Source of the DNA: Bacillota bacterium
Lineage (GTDB): Bacteria; Bacillota_E; JAJZYS01; JAJYTV01
NCBI GenBank assembly: GCA_021845645.1
Contig: JAJZVM010000003.1
Location: 62,001 to 126,000 of the forward strand
Length of the DNA stretch: 64,000 nt
Reading direction: 5' to 3'
The notes beneath the pieces are model-generated. The model was not told where the DNA came from. It was given only the letters and a program-made list of their open reading frames with translations, and searched no databases. The position numbers and the translations under genes were made by a program. This document shows, piece by piece, positions 23,279 to 30,687 of the stretch. Positions within the stretch are counted from its first letter, which is position 1, and each line of letters begins with the position of its first letter.

Positions 23279-24199
23279 GTGGAGATCCGCGTCGCCTCCC
23301 GGCGCAGTCCCCTGGCCAGGCGTCAGGCCGAGCTGTTTGCAGCCGCGTTGATCGCCGTGCAGCCGGATGTGACGGTACGCTACGTCGCGGTCGAGACAGA
23401 GGGGGACATCCGCCAGGATGTGGCCCTCAGCCGCATTGGCGGCAAGGGTGTCTTCACGCGGGAGATCGAGGGCATGCTGCGCCGCGGCGATGCCGATGTG
23501 GCCGTGCACAGCCTGAAGGACCTTCCGACCGCTCTGGCGTCGGGACTGCGCATTGCGGCGCTTCTGCCGCGCGAGGATCCGCGGGACGCGCTGGTCGCTG
23601 CTGCGGGACGCACCTTCGATCGCCTGCCGTACGGCGCGCGCATCGGCACGTCGAGCCCCCGCCGGCGGGCGCAGCTGCTGCACCTGCGGCCGGATCTCAA
23701 GGTGCTCGACCTGCGCGGCAACGTCGGCACCCGCCTGCGCCGGCTCGCGGACGGAGACTTCGACGCGCTCATCATGGCCGCCGCCGGCCTGCTGCGCGAC
23801 GGCCGCGCGCAAGCCATTGCACAGTACCTGGAGCCGGAGACGGTGCTCGGCGCTCCCGCACAGGGCATCATCGCCATCGAGGCCGCCGCGGGCCGCCGGG
23901 ACCTCCTGCCCGTCTTGCGGCGCCTGAGCCACCGCCCGACCGAGCAGCTCGCCCTCTGCGAGCGCACGCTGCTGACGGAGCTCGGTGGCGGTTGCAGCGT
24001 GCCCGTGGGTGCCCTGGCGCGGCGCCGCGGGCGGGTGCTGAGCCTTGCGGCCGGCGTGTTCGCTCCAGACGGCGGCACGGCCATGCGGATCACGCTCGAA
24101 GGCACAAAGGCGGCCGAACTCGGCCGCAGGGCAGCGAGGGAACTGCTGCTGGGCGGCGCAGGGCGCATCCTGGCGGGGGGCTTGGGCGATGGCCGCTGA
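23279..24199 (+). CDS. hemC: hydroxymethylbilane synthase (porphobilinogen deaminase)
   Basis: 306 residues from GTG 23279 after GGGGGTG. Hallmarks: RVASRRSPLARRQAE, VAHSL-type VAVHSLKDLPT, GTSSPRRRAQLL, LDLRGNVGTRLRRL, GAPAQGIIAIEA and Cys239 in LGGGCSVPVGA, which holds the dipyrromethane cofactor. It polymerises four porphobilinogen units. A 102-bp gap separates it from hemA, and its 3' end overlaps hemD by 11 bases. Confidence 0.96.
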   Translation: MEIRVASRRSPLARRQAELFAAALIAVQPDVTVRYVAVETEGDIRQDVALSRIGGKGVFTREIEGMLRRGDADVAVHSLKDLPTALASGLRIAALLPREDPRDALVAAAGRTFDRLPYGARIGTSSPRRRAQLLHLRPDLKVLDLRGNVGTRLRRLADGDFDALIMAAAGLLRDGRAQAIAQYLEPETVLGAPAQGIIAIEAAAGRRDLLPVLRRLSHRPTEQLALCERTLLTELGGGCSVPVGALARRRGRVLSLAAGVFAPDGGTAMRITLEGTKAAELGRRAARELLLGGAGRILAGGLGDGR

Positions 24200-25256
24200 G
24201 ATCTTCTACGCGTACTGGGACCCCGGCGCGACGCCGCTGCTGCCTGACCTCCTGGACTCTGCGCTCATCGTCGCCGCGAGCCTACCGCTGCCGCCTGCGC
24301 TCGACCTCTACCTCCACCCCCAGGCGCAGCGTCTGGCTCCAACGACCGCGATGCTGCGGCAAGGCGGCGTCGTGGCGCGACTGTACGACCGCGGCGAGGA
24401 CCTGGCGGACGAGGCAGCGGCCTTCCTCGTACGGGGCCACGCGGCCGTCAGCCTGCCGACGCTCGGCCCGTCGGGCCCGGCCCTGCCACCGCCGCCCCTT
24501 TCGGGGCGGCGGGTGCTCGTGACGCGCGCGGCGGCGCAAGCCGGAGCAGTCCTGGGCGCACTGCGTCTGCGCGGTGCGCAACCAGAGCTTCTGCCCGCGC
24601 TGCGCATCGCGCCGGCCCTCGACGAGCGGTCTCTGGAGGCGGCGCTGGAGCGCGTCGGCACCTACCGCTACATCCTCTTCACGAGCCAGAATGCCGTGCT
24701 GAATTTCGTTGCGGCACTGGATCAGAAGGCGATCGACGTGCGGCGCCTCGGCGATGCGCGGCTCATGGCCGTCGGAGCGGCCACCGCTCTTGCACTGCGG
24801 TCGCGGGGACTCATGGCTGAAATCGCTCGCGAGGGTACGGCCGCGGGGATTGCGAGACAGCTGGCAGGCAGGGTTCGGCCAGGTGACCGCGGCTTGCTGC
24901 TTGGTCCAGATCCGATCGACGCCGGCCTGCTCCGGGCACTCTTGGACATTGGCCTTCAGGTCGACGCCATACCCATCTACCGCACCCTGCCCGGCGCCGA
25001 CGCGCGGGAGGTGGCGGCTCTCCTGCGGCACGGCCCGCCGGACGCGGTGCTCTTCTACAGCCCCTCGGCGGTGCAGGGGACGGTGAACGCCCTGCCGCAC
25101 GGCTACCTGGACGGTGTGCCGGTGGTGGCGATCGGTCCGACGACCGGCGATGCATGTCTCGACCTCGGACTCAGGCTGGCTGCGCAGTCGGCATCGCCCG
25201 GACTCGCCGGCATCCTGGAAGCCTTGCAACGGGTGCTCGGGAGCCCGACGGCTTGA
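24189..25256 (+). CDS. hemD: uroporphyrinogen-III synthase with ~100-residue N-terminal extension
   Basis: 355 residues from ATG 24189. The HemD domain occupies ~residues 105-355: GRRVLVTRAAAQAGAVLGAL, YILFTSQNAVLNFV, VGAATALALRSRGL, DAVLFYSPSAVQGTV and VAIGPTTGDACLDLGL. HemD sequences are poorly conserved, but position between hemC and hemB settles it. Residues 1-100 are extra. FYAYWDPGATPLLPDLLDS and VARLYDRGEDLADEAAAF read like a shrunken tetrapyrrole methylase N-terminus, recalling the CobA-HemD fusions of other Firmicutes, without the full SUMT active-site loops. It cyclises hydroxymethylbilane to uroporphyrinogen III. Confidence 0.9.
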   Translation: MAAEIFYAYWDPGATPLLPDLLDSALIVAASLPLPPALDLYLHPQAQRLAPTTAMLRQGGVVARLYDRGEDLADEAAAFLVRGHAAVSLPTLGPSGPALPPPPLSGRRVLVTRAAAQAGAVLGALRLRGAQPELLPALRIAPALDERSLEAALERVGTYRYILFTSQNAVLNFVAALDQKAIDVRRLGDARLMAVGAATALALRSRGLMAEIAREGTAAGIARQLAGRVRPGDRGLLLGPDPIDAGLLRALLDIGLQVDAIPIYRTLPGADAREVAALLRHGPPDAVLFYSPSAVQGTVNALPHGYLDGVPVVAIGPTTGDACLDLGLRLAAQSASPGLAGILEALQRVLGSPTA

Positions 25257-25276
25257 TGCGCGAAGGAGTGGGATCG

Positions 25277-26254
25277 ATGAACCTGATCGAGCGACCGAGG
25301 CGGCTGCGCCAGAGCCGCATGATGCGTGACCTGGTTGCCGAGACGGACCTGAGGGCGAAGGATCTTGTCCAGCCGCTCTTCATCGTGCCGGGACAGGGTG
25401 TGCGACGCCCGATCGCCGCGCTGGTGGGACAGGAGCACCTCTCGCCCGACGAGGCGGCGGTCGAGGCCGAGAAGATCTATCGGGCTGGTGTGCCTGCGGT
25501 GCTGCTCTTCGGCATCCCGCCGCAGAAGGACGCCGCAGGGAGCTGGGCGGCGCGCCTCGACGCGCCCGTGCAGGACGCGACGCGCCGCATCAAGCAGGCG
25601 GTGCCGGAACTCCTCGTGATCGCCGACACCTGTCTTTGCGAGTACACGGATCACGGTCACTGCGGCGTGCTGCGCGAAGATGGCACGGTGGACAACGACG
25701 AGACCCTGCCGCTGCTGGCGGCGGCCGCCGTCAGCCAGGCCGAGGCGGGAGCCGACGTGATCGCACCGAGCGACATGATGGACGGCCGCGTCGCCGCCCT
25801 TCGGGCAGGTCTCGACGCCGCGGGCTACGGCGGCACGGCCATCCTCTCGTATGCCGTCAAGTACCGGTCGGCGTTCTACGGCCCCTTCCGCGAGGCGGCC
25901 GGCTCGGCACCTCAGCACGGAGACCGCTCCGGGTACCAGATGGACTACCGCAACGGGCGCGAGGCCCTGCGCGAGGCCGCGCTCGACATCGACGAGGGAG
26001 CGGACATGCTGCTGGTGAAGCCGGGCATGCCGTACCTGGACGTGCTCTCGGCCGTATCCCGCGAGGCCAAGGTGCCGGTCGGGGCCTACCAAGTGTCCGG
26101 GGAATATGCGATGCTTGAGGCGGCCGCCGAGCGTGGCTGGCTCGACCGCGACCAGGTCGTGCAGGAATCGCTTGTCGCACTCAAGCGGGCGGGAGCCCGC
26201 TTCATCATCACCTATTACGCCCACGAGTGGGCCAGACGCGCGCTCGCACGTTGA
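25277..26254 (+). CDS. hemB: delta-aminolevulinic acid dehydratase (porphobilinogen synthase)
   Basis: 325 residues from ATG 25277, eight bases after AAGGAG; an upstream ATG at 25256 overlapping the hemD stop lacks a ribosome binding site. The family is unmistakable: RPRRLRQSRMMRDLVAET, metal-binding ADTCLCEYTDHGHCG with three Cys, SDMMDGRVAALR, the first active-site Lys in SYAVKYRSAFYGPFR, and the Schiff-base Lys in LLVKPGMPYLD. The cysteine-rich loop indicates a zinc enzyme. It condenses two 5-aminolevulinate molecules to porphobilinogen. Confidence 0.97.
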   Translation: MNLIERPRRLRQSRMMRDLVAETDLRAKDLVQPLFIVPGQGVRRPIAALVGQEHLSPDEAAVEAEKIYRAGVPAVLLFGIPPQKDAAGSWAARLDAPVQDATRRIKQAVPELLVIADTCLCEYTDHGHCGVLREDGTVDNDETLPLLAAAAVSQAEAGADVIAPSDMMDGRVAALRAGLDAAGYGGTAILSYAVKYRSAFYGPFREAAGSAPQHGDRSGYQMDYRNGREALREAALDIDEGADMLLVKPGMPYLDVLSAVSREAKVPVGAYQVSGEYAMLEAAAERGWLDRDQVVQESLVALKRAGARFIITYYAHEWARRALAR

Positions 26255-26271
26255 CGAGGGGGAGATCGCCC

Positions 26272-27162
26272 GTGCAAGTCGTGAGGATCACGCCGCGCGG
26301 CTACTGCTACGGCGTCGTCGACGCCATGAAGCTGGTTCGGCAGGTGGCGGAGGACCCGAAGACGCGCAAGCCGATCTTCGTCCTCGGCCTGATCGTCCAC
26401 AACCGGCACGCGGTCGAGGAACTGGACCGATACGGCGTCATCTCCCTCGACGGCGAGAACAGGCTCGAGCTTCTGGAGCGCGTCAGCGAAGGCACCGTGG
26501 TGTTCACCGCTCACGGCGTCTCGCAGCTCGTGCGCAAGCGCGCGGCGGAAAGGGGGCTCGACGTGGTCGACGCCACCTGCCCCGACGTCACGAAGACCCA
26601 CGATCTCATCCGCACCCTGGCCGACGCCGGGTACTTGATCCTCTACATCGGACGCCGCGGTCACCCGGAGCCGGAAGGGGCCATGGGCGAGGCGCCCGAG
26701 AGCGTCCGCCTGATCGAGACGGCCCAGGACGCCCAGAACCTCGACCTTGAAGGCCGCAAGCTCGCGGTGGTGACGCAGACCACGCTCTCGCGCTGGGACA
26801 CTGAGGCGACGATCCAGGAGCTCAGGCGCCGCTACCCGCAGATCGAGGTCTTTAACGAGATCTGCCTCGCGACGCAGCTGCGCCAGGAGGCCGCCGTGCG
26901 CCAGGCCGAGCAGTGCGATCTGGTGATCGTGGTCGGCGACACCCGCTCGAACAACTCGAACCGCCTCGTCCAGGTGGTGCGTGAGCAGGCCGGACGCCCG
27001 GCCTACCTCGTCGACGGCGTGGACGACATCGATCCGCGCTGGCTGGAGGGCAAGAGGACGGTAGGCGTCACCGCGGGCTCGTCGACGCCGAGTCCGATCA
27101 CGCGCGACGTGATCCATTTCCTCGAGCAGTATCAGGCGGACGCCAGCCGGGTGCGGGACTGA
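26272..27162 (+). CDS. ispH: 4-hydroxy-3-methylbut-2-enyl diphosphate reductase
   Basis: 296 residues from GTG 26272, behind GAGGGGGAG. The three [4Fe-4S] ligands are Cys12 (RGYCYGVV), Cys103 (DATCPDV) and Cys198 (NEICLATQ). Substrate-contact motifs VHN (44), TAHG (81) and GHPE (131) are present, with NNSNRL and AGSSTPSP towards the end. It performs the last MEP-pathway step to IPP and DMAPP, feeding the menaquinone side chain made with MenG. It lies 17 bases after hemB. Confidence 0.95.
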   Translation: MQVVRITPRGYCYGVVDAMKLVRQVAEDPKTRKPIFVLGLIVHNRHAVEELDRYGVISLDGENRLELLERVSEGTVVFTAHGVSQLVRKRAAERGLDVVDATCPDVTKTHDLIRTLADAGYLILYIGRRGHPEPEGAMGEAPESVRLIETAQDAQNLDLEGRKLAVVTQTTLSRWDTEATIQELRRRYPQIEVFNEICLATQLRQEAAVRQAEQCDLVIVVGDTRSNNSNRLVQVVREQAGRPAYLVDGVDDIDPRWLEGKRTVGVTAGSSTPSPITRDVIHFLEQYQADASRVRD

Positions 27163-27171
27163 GGCCTCGGC

Positions 27172-27999
27172 GTGTATACGGCACAGGCGCTCGCGGCCGC
27201 GGCACCCCCGCGCAAAGGGCTCTGGTGGCTCATGCCGCGCGAGTACGGCGCATGGTCGATGCTGGTGACGGGCTACGTCACCACCCTGGCCGTGGCGGAC
27301 GCGCTGACGCCGGCCGCCCTGTGGCTGCTGCCCGCCATGATGATGCTGCTGTGTGCGAAGGAGCCGCTGGAGCGGCTCCTTCGCACACATGGCCCTGCGG
27401 CATGGCGCTATCTCGGCGTCTTCCTGGGCGAACTCCTCGTGTCGGGCGCCTGCGGCAGTTTCGCAGCCGCGAACGCCCACAACGCCGCGATCTACCTCCT
27501 GCCGCTCCTGGCGGCGCCTTTCTATGCGGTGGCGATCCTGCTCGGTTTCTGGGGCGAGCGCTGGCGGACCCTGCGCGAGCTCGTGGCCACATGGGGCCTC
27601 CTGCTCGTGGTGCCGGGCACCTGGCTGGCCCTCGGGCTCATGCCCGACATGGCGATGTGGATCGTATACCTGGGGCTTGTCCTGCACTTCCTCTACGGCG
27701 TAGCCTTCCTGCGGCTGCAGATCGTCGCGGCCCGCACCGACATGGACCACGCGGAGGTGCGCCAGGGCACGATCCTGCTGGCGGGGTCGGCCTCGCTCAT
27801 CACGGTCGGCGTCGTGGTCGTGAGCCTGTTCGGCTATCTGCCGATCTGGGCCGCGGTGCCGCTGCTGCCGCAGATGGTGCGGGCGTACCTCTGGCTAGGC
27901 AGCGGCCGGCCTTGGCTTGAGATGAACCGCATGGGACGGCAGGAGGTGGCGCTTGCGCTGTCTCTGCTCCTGCTCTTCACCCTGGTCGCCCACGCCTAG
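27172..27999 (+). CDS. YwiC-like integral membrane protein
   Basis: 275 residues from GTG 27172 with GAGG seven bases before. About eight hydrophobic segments. The opening WWLMPREYGAWSMLVTGYV matches the YwiC-like family motif (P-x-E-x-GAW). YwiC proteins are uncharacterised; their size and nine-helix layout recall UbiA-type prenyltransferases, but I see no DxxxD prenyl-diphosphate motifs. It follows ispH by nine bases and so sits at the end of the isoprenoid/quinone/heme transcript. The gene contains a perfect 19-bp inverted repeat (27350-27389). Confidence 0.8.
   Translation: MYTAQALAAAAPPRKGLWWLMPREYGAWSMLVTGYVTTLAVADALTPAALWLLPAMMMLLCAKEPLERLLRTHGPAAWRYLGVFLGELLVSGACGSFAAANAHNAAIYLLPLLAAPFYAVAILLGFWGERWRTLRELVATWGLLLVVPGTWLALGLMPDMAMWIVYLGLVLHFLYGVAFLRLQIVAARTDMDHAEVRQGTILLAGSASLITVGVVVVSLFGYLPIWAAVPLLPQMVRAYLWLGSGRPWLEMNRMGRQEVALALSLLLLFTLVAHA
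27350..27389. repeat. perfect 19-bp inverted repeat inside a coding sequence
   Basis: Arms 27350-27368 and 27371-27389 are exact reverse complements with only two bases between them. In mRNA or single-stranded DNA this would be a very stable hairpin. The reading frame continues through both arms (encoding CAKEPLERLLRTH), so the repeat is compatible with the protein. Confidence 0.9.
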
Positions 28000-28032
28000 C
28001 TTGGCTTGCCGGAGCAGACCCCAGGCTGCGAT

Positions 28033-29457
28033 TCAGTCGGGGAGGAAGGGCATGTCGTGGCCAGCGCTGCCCGTGTCCTTCGGCATGAACCACTGCAGCA
28101 CGAGCGCGACCACCGATATGACAAGCAGCATCAGCATCGCTTCGCGGAATCCATGGTAGACGCCGCCCTGCTTGGCCGCCATCTCGAAGATGCTGGCGGC
28201 GAGGGCCACGCCGAGGCTCATGCCGATCGAGCGGCCCATGTTGAGCAGGCCGCCTGTGACGCCCAGGTGCTCCGCGGGCGCGCTGCCCATGACGGAGCTG
28301 TTGTTGGGCGGCGTGAAGACGCCCGCGCCGGCACCGATCAGCACCATCGCGGGCACTGTCCAGGCAAAGGCCATGAGCGGCGTCCAGAGGAAGATCGCCA
28401 CCGTGCCGGCCGCCAGGACGACCAGGCCGCCGACCGCCACCTTGCGGTTGCCGAAGCGGTCCGCCAAGGTGCCGGCAAAGGGCGCGACGGCGGTCATGGC
28501 GAGGGCGATGGCCGTGACCAGGAGCCCCATGCGGCCAGCTGGCAGGTGACGCACCTCCTGCAGGTAGTACGGTGCGAGGAAGAGCACCCCGTAAAGCACG
28601 CTGAACGACAGGACGCCCAAAAGAACGCCGCCTGTGACGTTGAGGATCTTGACGAGTCCGGGTTCGATCAGTGGCGTCGCGACGCTGCCCTGCCGCCGGG
28701 CGAAGATGTAGGCGAGCACGACGGCGACCGCGAGTTCGAGGTACCAGAACTGATGGCCGGGGATCGACGGGTTCAGCGTGAACAGCGCGAGCACCAGCGC
28801 GACGGCGAGCAGCACCGACGACATGCCGTCGATGTGCGGCATGCTGTGATGGTGCGCATCCTTCGGCAGCGTGAACGGCGCGACGATCAGTGCGATCGCG
28901 GCGATCGGCAGGTTGACGAGGAAGATGGCGCGCCAGGAGAACGCGGCGATCAAGAGTCCGCCGACGGCGGGTCCGATGGCCAGCCCCACGGCCTGCGCCG
29001 CGCCCTGGACGCCGATCGCCCTGCCGCGCATCGACGCCGGCACGGAGGACGTCACGATCGCGACCGAGTTGGCCTGCAGCATAGCCGCCCCGACTCCTTG
29101 GACGAGCCGGGAGACGAGGAGGACGCCGAGGCTCGGCGCGAACCCGCAGCCTGCGGAGGCGATGCCGAAGACGAGGAAGCCTGCCCGGTACATGCGCGAA
29201 CGGCCGATGCCGTCGGCCATGCGCCCGGCCAGCACGACGATGGTGGTGAGCACCAGAAGGTAGGTGAGGGAGACCCAGGCGATGTTGCTGGTCGTCGTCT
29301 TGAAGTAGTGCTGCATGGTCGGCAGGCCCACGTTGACGATGCTGGCATCGATCGCCGCCATCGCGGCGCCAAGACAGACGGTCGCCACCGCGAGCCAAGG
29401 ACGCTCGGCAAGACCTGTCTCGATTCGCCCCGCGTTGCTTTGCATGACAAAGAGCAT
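28033..29457 (-). CDS. MFS transporter, DHA2 drug-efflux family
   Basis: 474 residues with about fourteen hydrophobic segments. Motifs: AIDASIVNVGLPTMQ (helix 1), WVSLTYLLVLTTIVVLAG (helix 2), MADGIGRSRMYR (motif A), RLVQGVGAAMLQANS (motif B). A second protein of the same family is at 6833-8302, but the sequences are distinct. ATG 29457 and ATG 29445 are both possible; neither has a strong ribosome binding site. It is divergent from the LysR gene at 29524, which is probably its regulator, and convergent with the YwiC-like gene. Confidence 0.87.
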   Translation of the reverse strand: MLFVMQSNAGRIETGLAERPWLAVATVCLGAAMAAIDASIVNVGLPTMQHYFKTTTSNIAWVSLTYLLVLTTIVVLAGRMADGIGRSRMYRAGFLVFGIASAGCGFAPSLGVLLVSRLVQGVGAAMLQANSVAIVTSSVPASMRGRAIGVQGAAQAVGLAIGPAVGGLLIAAFSWRAIFLVNLPIAAIALIVAPFTLPKDAHHHSMPHIDGMSSVLLAVALVLALFTLNPSIPGHQFWYLELAVAVVLAYIFARRQGSVATPLIEPGLVKILNVTGGVLLGVLSFSVLYGVLFLAPYYLQEVRHLPAGRMGLLVTAIALAMTAVAPFAGTLADRFGNRKVAVGGLVVLAAGTVAIFLWTPLMAFAWTVPAMVLIGAGAGVFTPPNNSSVMGSAPAEHLGVTGGLLNMGRSIGMSLGVALAASIFEMAAKQGGVYHGFREAMLMLLVISVVALVLQWFMPKDTGSAGHDMPFLPD

Positions 29458-29481
29458 AGTGCATCCACGGGGAAAGAAAAA

Positions 29482-29490
29482 TGCTATAGT
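29482..29490 (+). promoter_or_regulatory. extended -10 promoter of the LysR gene
   Basis: TGC-TATAGT in the 66-bp divergent gap, about 35 bp before the LysR start. The dyad ATAAGGATGCTTTAT just downstream (around 29505-29519) fits a LysR-type T-N11-A box. An A/T-rich stretch sets this intergenic region apart from its surroundings. Confidence 0.5.
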
Positions 29491-29523
29491 ATCTTCGCCT
29501 TACCATAAGGATGCTTTATCGGA

Positions 29524-30411
29524 GTGAGGAGCTTGCAGCTCGGCCAGTTGCGCATCTTCCAGGTGGTGGCGCAGAGCCAGACCTTCACCGCCGCCGCCGA
29601 GGCCCTGGGTCGCAGCCAGCCCGCCATCAGCATGCAGGTGCGTGCTCTGGAGCGGGAGTTCGGTGTTCCGCTTGTCGAGGTGACGCACCGGCGCGTTCGG
29701 CTCACCGTCGCCGGCGAGGAACTGCTGAGGCACGCCGACCGCGTCCTGGCGGGCATCGAGGGGTTGGACCGCGCGATGGCGCTCATGCGCGGCGGCGGCG
29801 GGCCGGTGCGCATCGGGGCGAGCGCGACGCCGTCGAGCTATCTCCTCCCCTACCGGCTCGCGGGCTTCGTGCGTGAGTATCCGAGCGTCCAGATCAAACT
29901 TAGCGTCGAGAATCCGGCGGCGCTCCACGAACTGCTCGACAGCGGGGCGATCGACGTCGCCGTGGCGATGGGCAACCTGGATGCCGCGCCGTGGCAAGGT
30001 GCGTTCGAGATCGGCAACCTGGGCCTCGACGAGATGCGCGTGGTGTTGCCAGCGGGCGACAGCCGCGCGGGGCGGGACTGGCGCATCGCCGAGCTGGGGG
30101 CGGCGCCGCTCGTTCTGCGCGAGAGCGAATCGCACACCCGGCTCGTCCTGCAGCGTGCGCTCGGCTACGAGCCGAGGCCGGTGATGGAGCTCGCGTCGAA
30201 CGAGGCGGTCAAGCGCGCCGTCGCCGCCGGACTCGGCGTGGCTGTGCTCTCGCAGATGTCGGTAGCCTGGGAGGTCGACGCGGGGCGGCTCTCCGAGGCC
30301 ACCTGCCCGGACCTCGGCGGACCGCGCCGCGTCTACTCCTACCGCCGGCTGCGCCACCGTCGCCTGCCGATCGAGGACGCGCTATGGCAGGCCCTGCACG
30401 CGGCCATCTGA
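29524..30411 (+). CDS. LysR-family transcriptional regulator
   Basis: About 295 residues. GTG 29524 begins the longest plausible frame; TTG 29533 with GGAG eight bases before it is an alternative. N-terminal winged HTH: LRIFQVVAQSQTFTAAAEAL, GRSQPAISMQVRALEREFGV, PLVEVTHRRVRLTVAGEELL. The C-terminal co-inducer domain (~90-295) resembles the CysB/CbbR class (VRIGASATPSSYLLPYRLAG, NEAVKRAVAAGLGVAVLS). It likely activates or represses the divergent MFS gene. The stop codon is part of a 26-bp perfect inverted repeat. Confidence 0.92.
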   Translation: MRSLQLGQLRIFQVVAQSQTFTAAAEALGRSQPAISMQVRALEREFGVPLVEVTHRRVRLTVAGEELLRHADRVLAGIEGLDRAMALMRGGGGPVRIGASATPSSYLLPYRLAGFVREYPSVQIKLSVENPAALHELLDSGAIDVAVAMGNLDAAPWQGAFEIGNLGLDEMRVVLPAGDSRAGRDWRIAELGAAPLVLRESESHTRLVLQRALGYEPRPVMELASNEAVKRAVAAGLGVAVLSQMSVAWEVDAGRLSEATCPDLGGPRRVYSYRRLRHRRLPIEDALWQALHAAI

Positions 30412-30463
30412 CACCCATGCGAACGGCGGCGGGCTCTGCCCGCCGCCGTTCGCATGGGTGTCA
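30409..30463. terminator. 26-bp perfect hairpin, bidirectional terminator
   Basis: Arms 30409-30434 and 30438-30463 are exact reverse complements around a TCT loop. The left arm begins with the TGA stop of the LysR gene, and the right arm ends five bases before the end of the minus-strand microprotein gene. There is no T-tract. Convergent position favours a bidirectional terminator. Confidence 0.75.
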
Positions 30464-30468
30464 CGGGA

Positions 30469-30663
30469 TCAGCGCAGGCCGTGCAGGAATCCGGCGACGA
30501 TGAGGACGGCCATCAGCACGACGTAGATGCGCAGGCCCCACCAGACGACGGCGACCGGGCCGCGGACATCGACGCGGTGGAAGACAGGCGGCTCCTGCAG
30601 CAGCGACTCCTCGCGGACGACGTTCCAGATCGCCTCGTTGTCGTAGGTAAGCGTGCGGGCCAT
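30469..30663 (-). CDS. single-helix membrane microprotein downstream of Nramp-related transporter
   Basis: 64 residues from ATG 30663, nine bases after AAAGGAG (ATG 30669 is also in frame but only three bases from it). A hydrophilic N-terminal half (TLTYDNEAIWNVVREESLL, then VFHRVDVRG) is followed by one transmembrane helix (VAVVWWGLRIYVVLMAVLIV) and a short tail HGLR. It starts 24 bases after the transporter stop on the same strand, so it lies within the M-box-controlled transcript. No family recognised; a modulator or accessory subunit of the transporter is the simplest guess. Confidence 0.7.
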   Translation of the reverse strand: MARTLTYDNEAIWNVVREESLLQEPPVFHRVDVRGPVAVVWWGLRIYVVLMAVLIVAGFLHGLR

Positions 30664-30687
30664 GTCCATCCGCTCCTTTCGGTCAGA

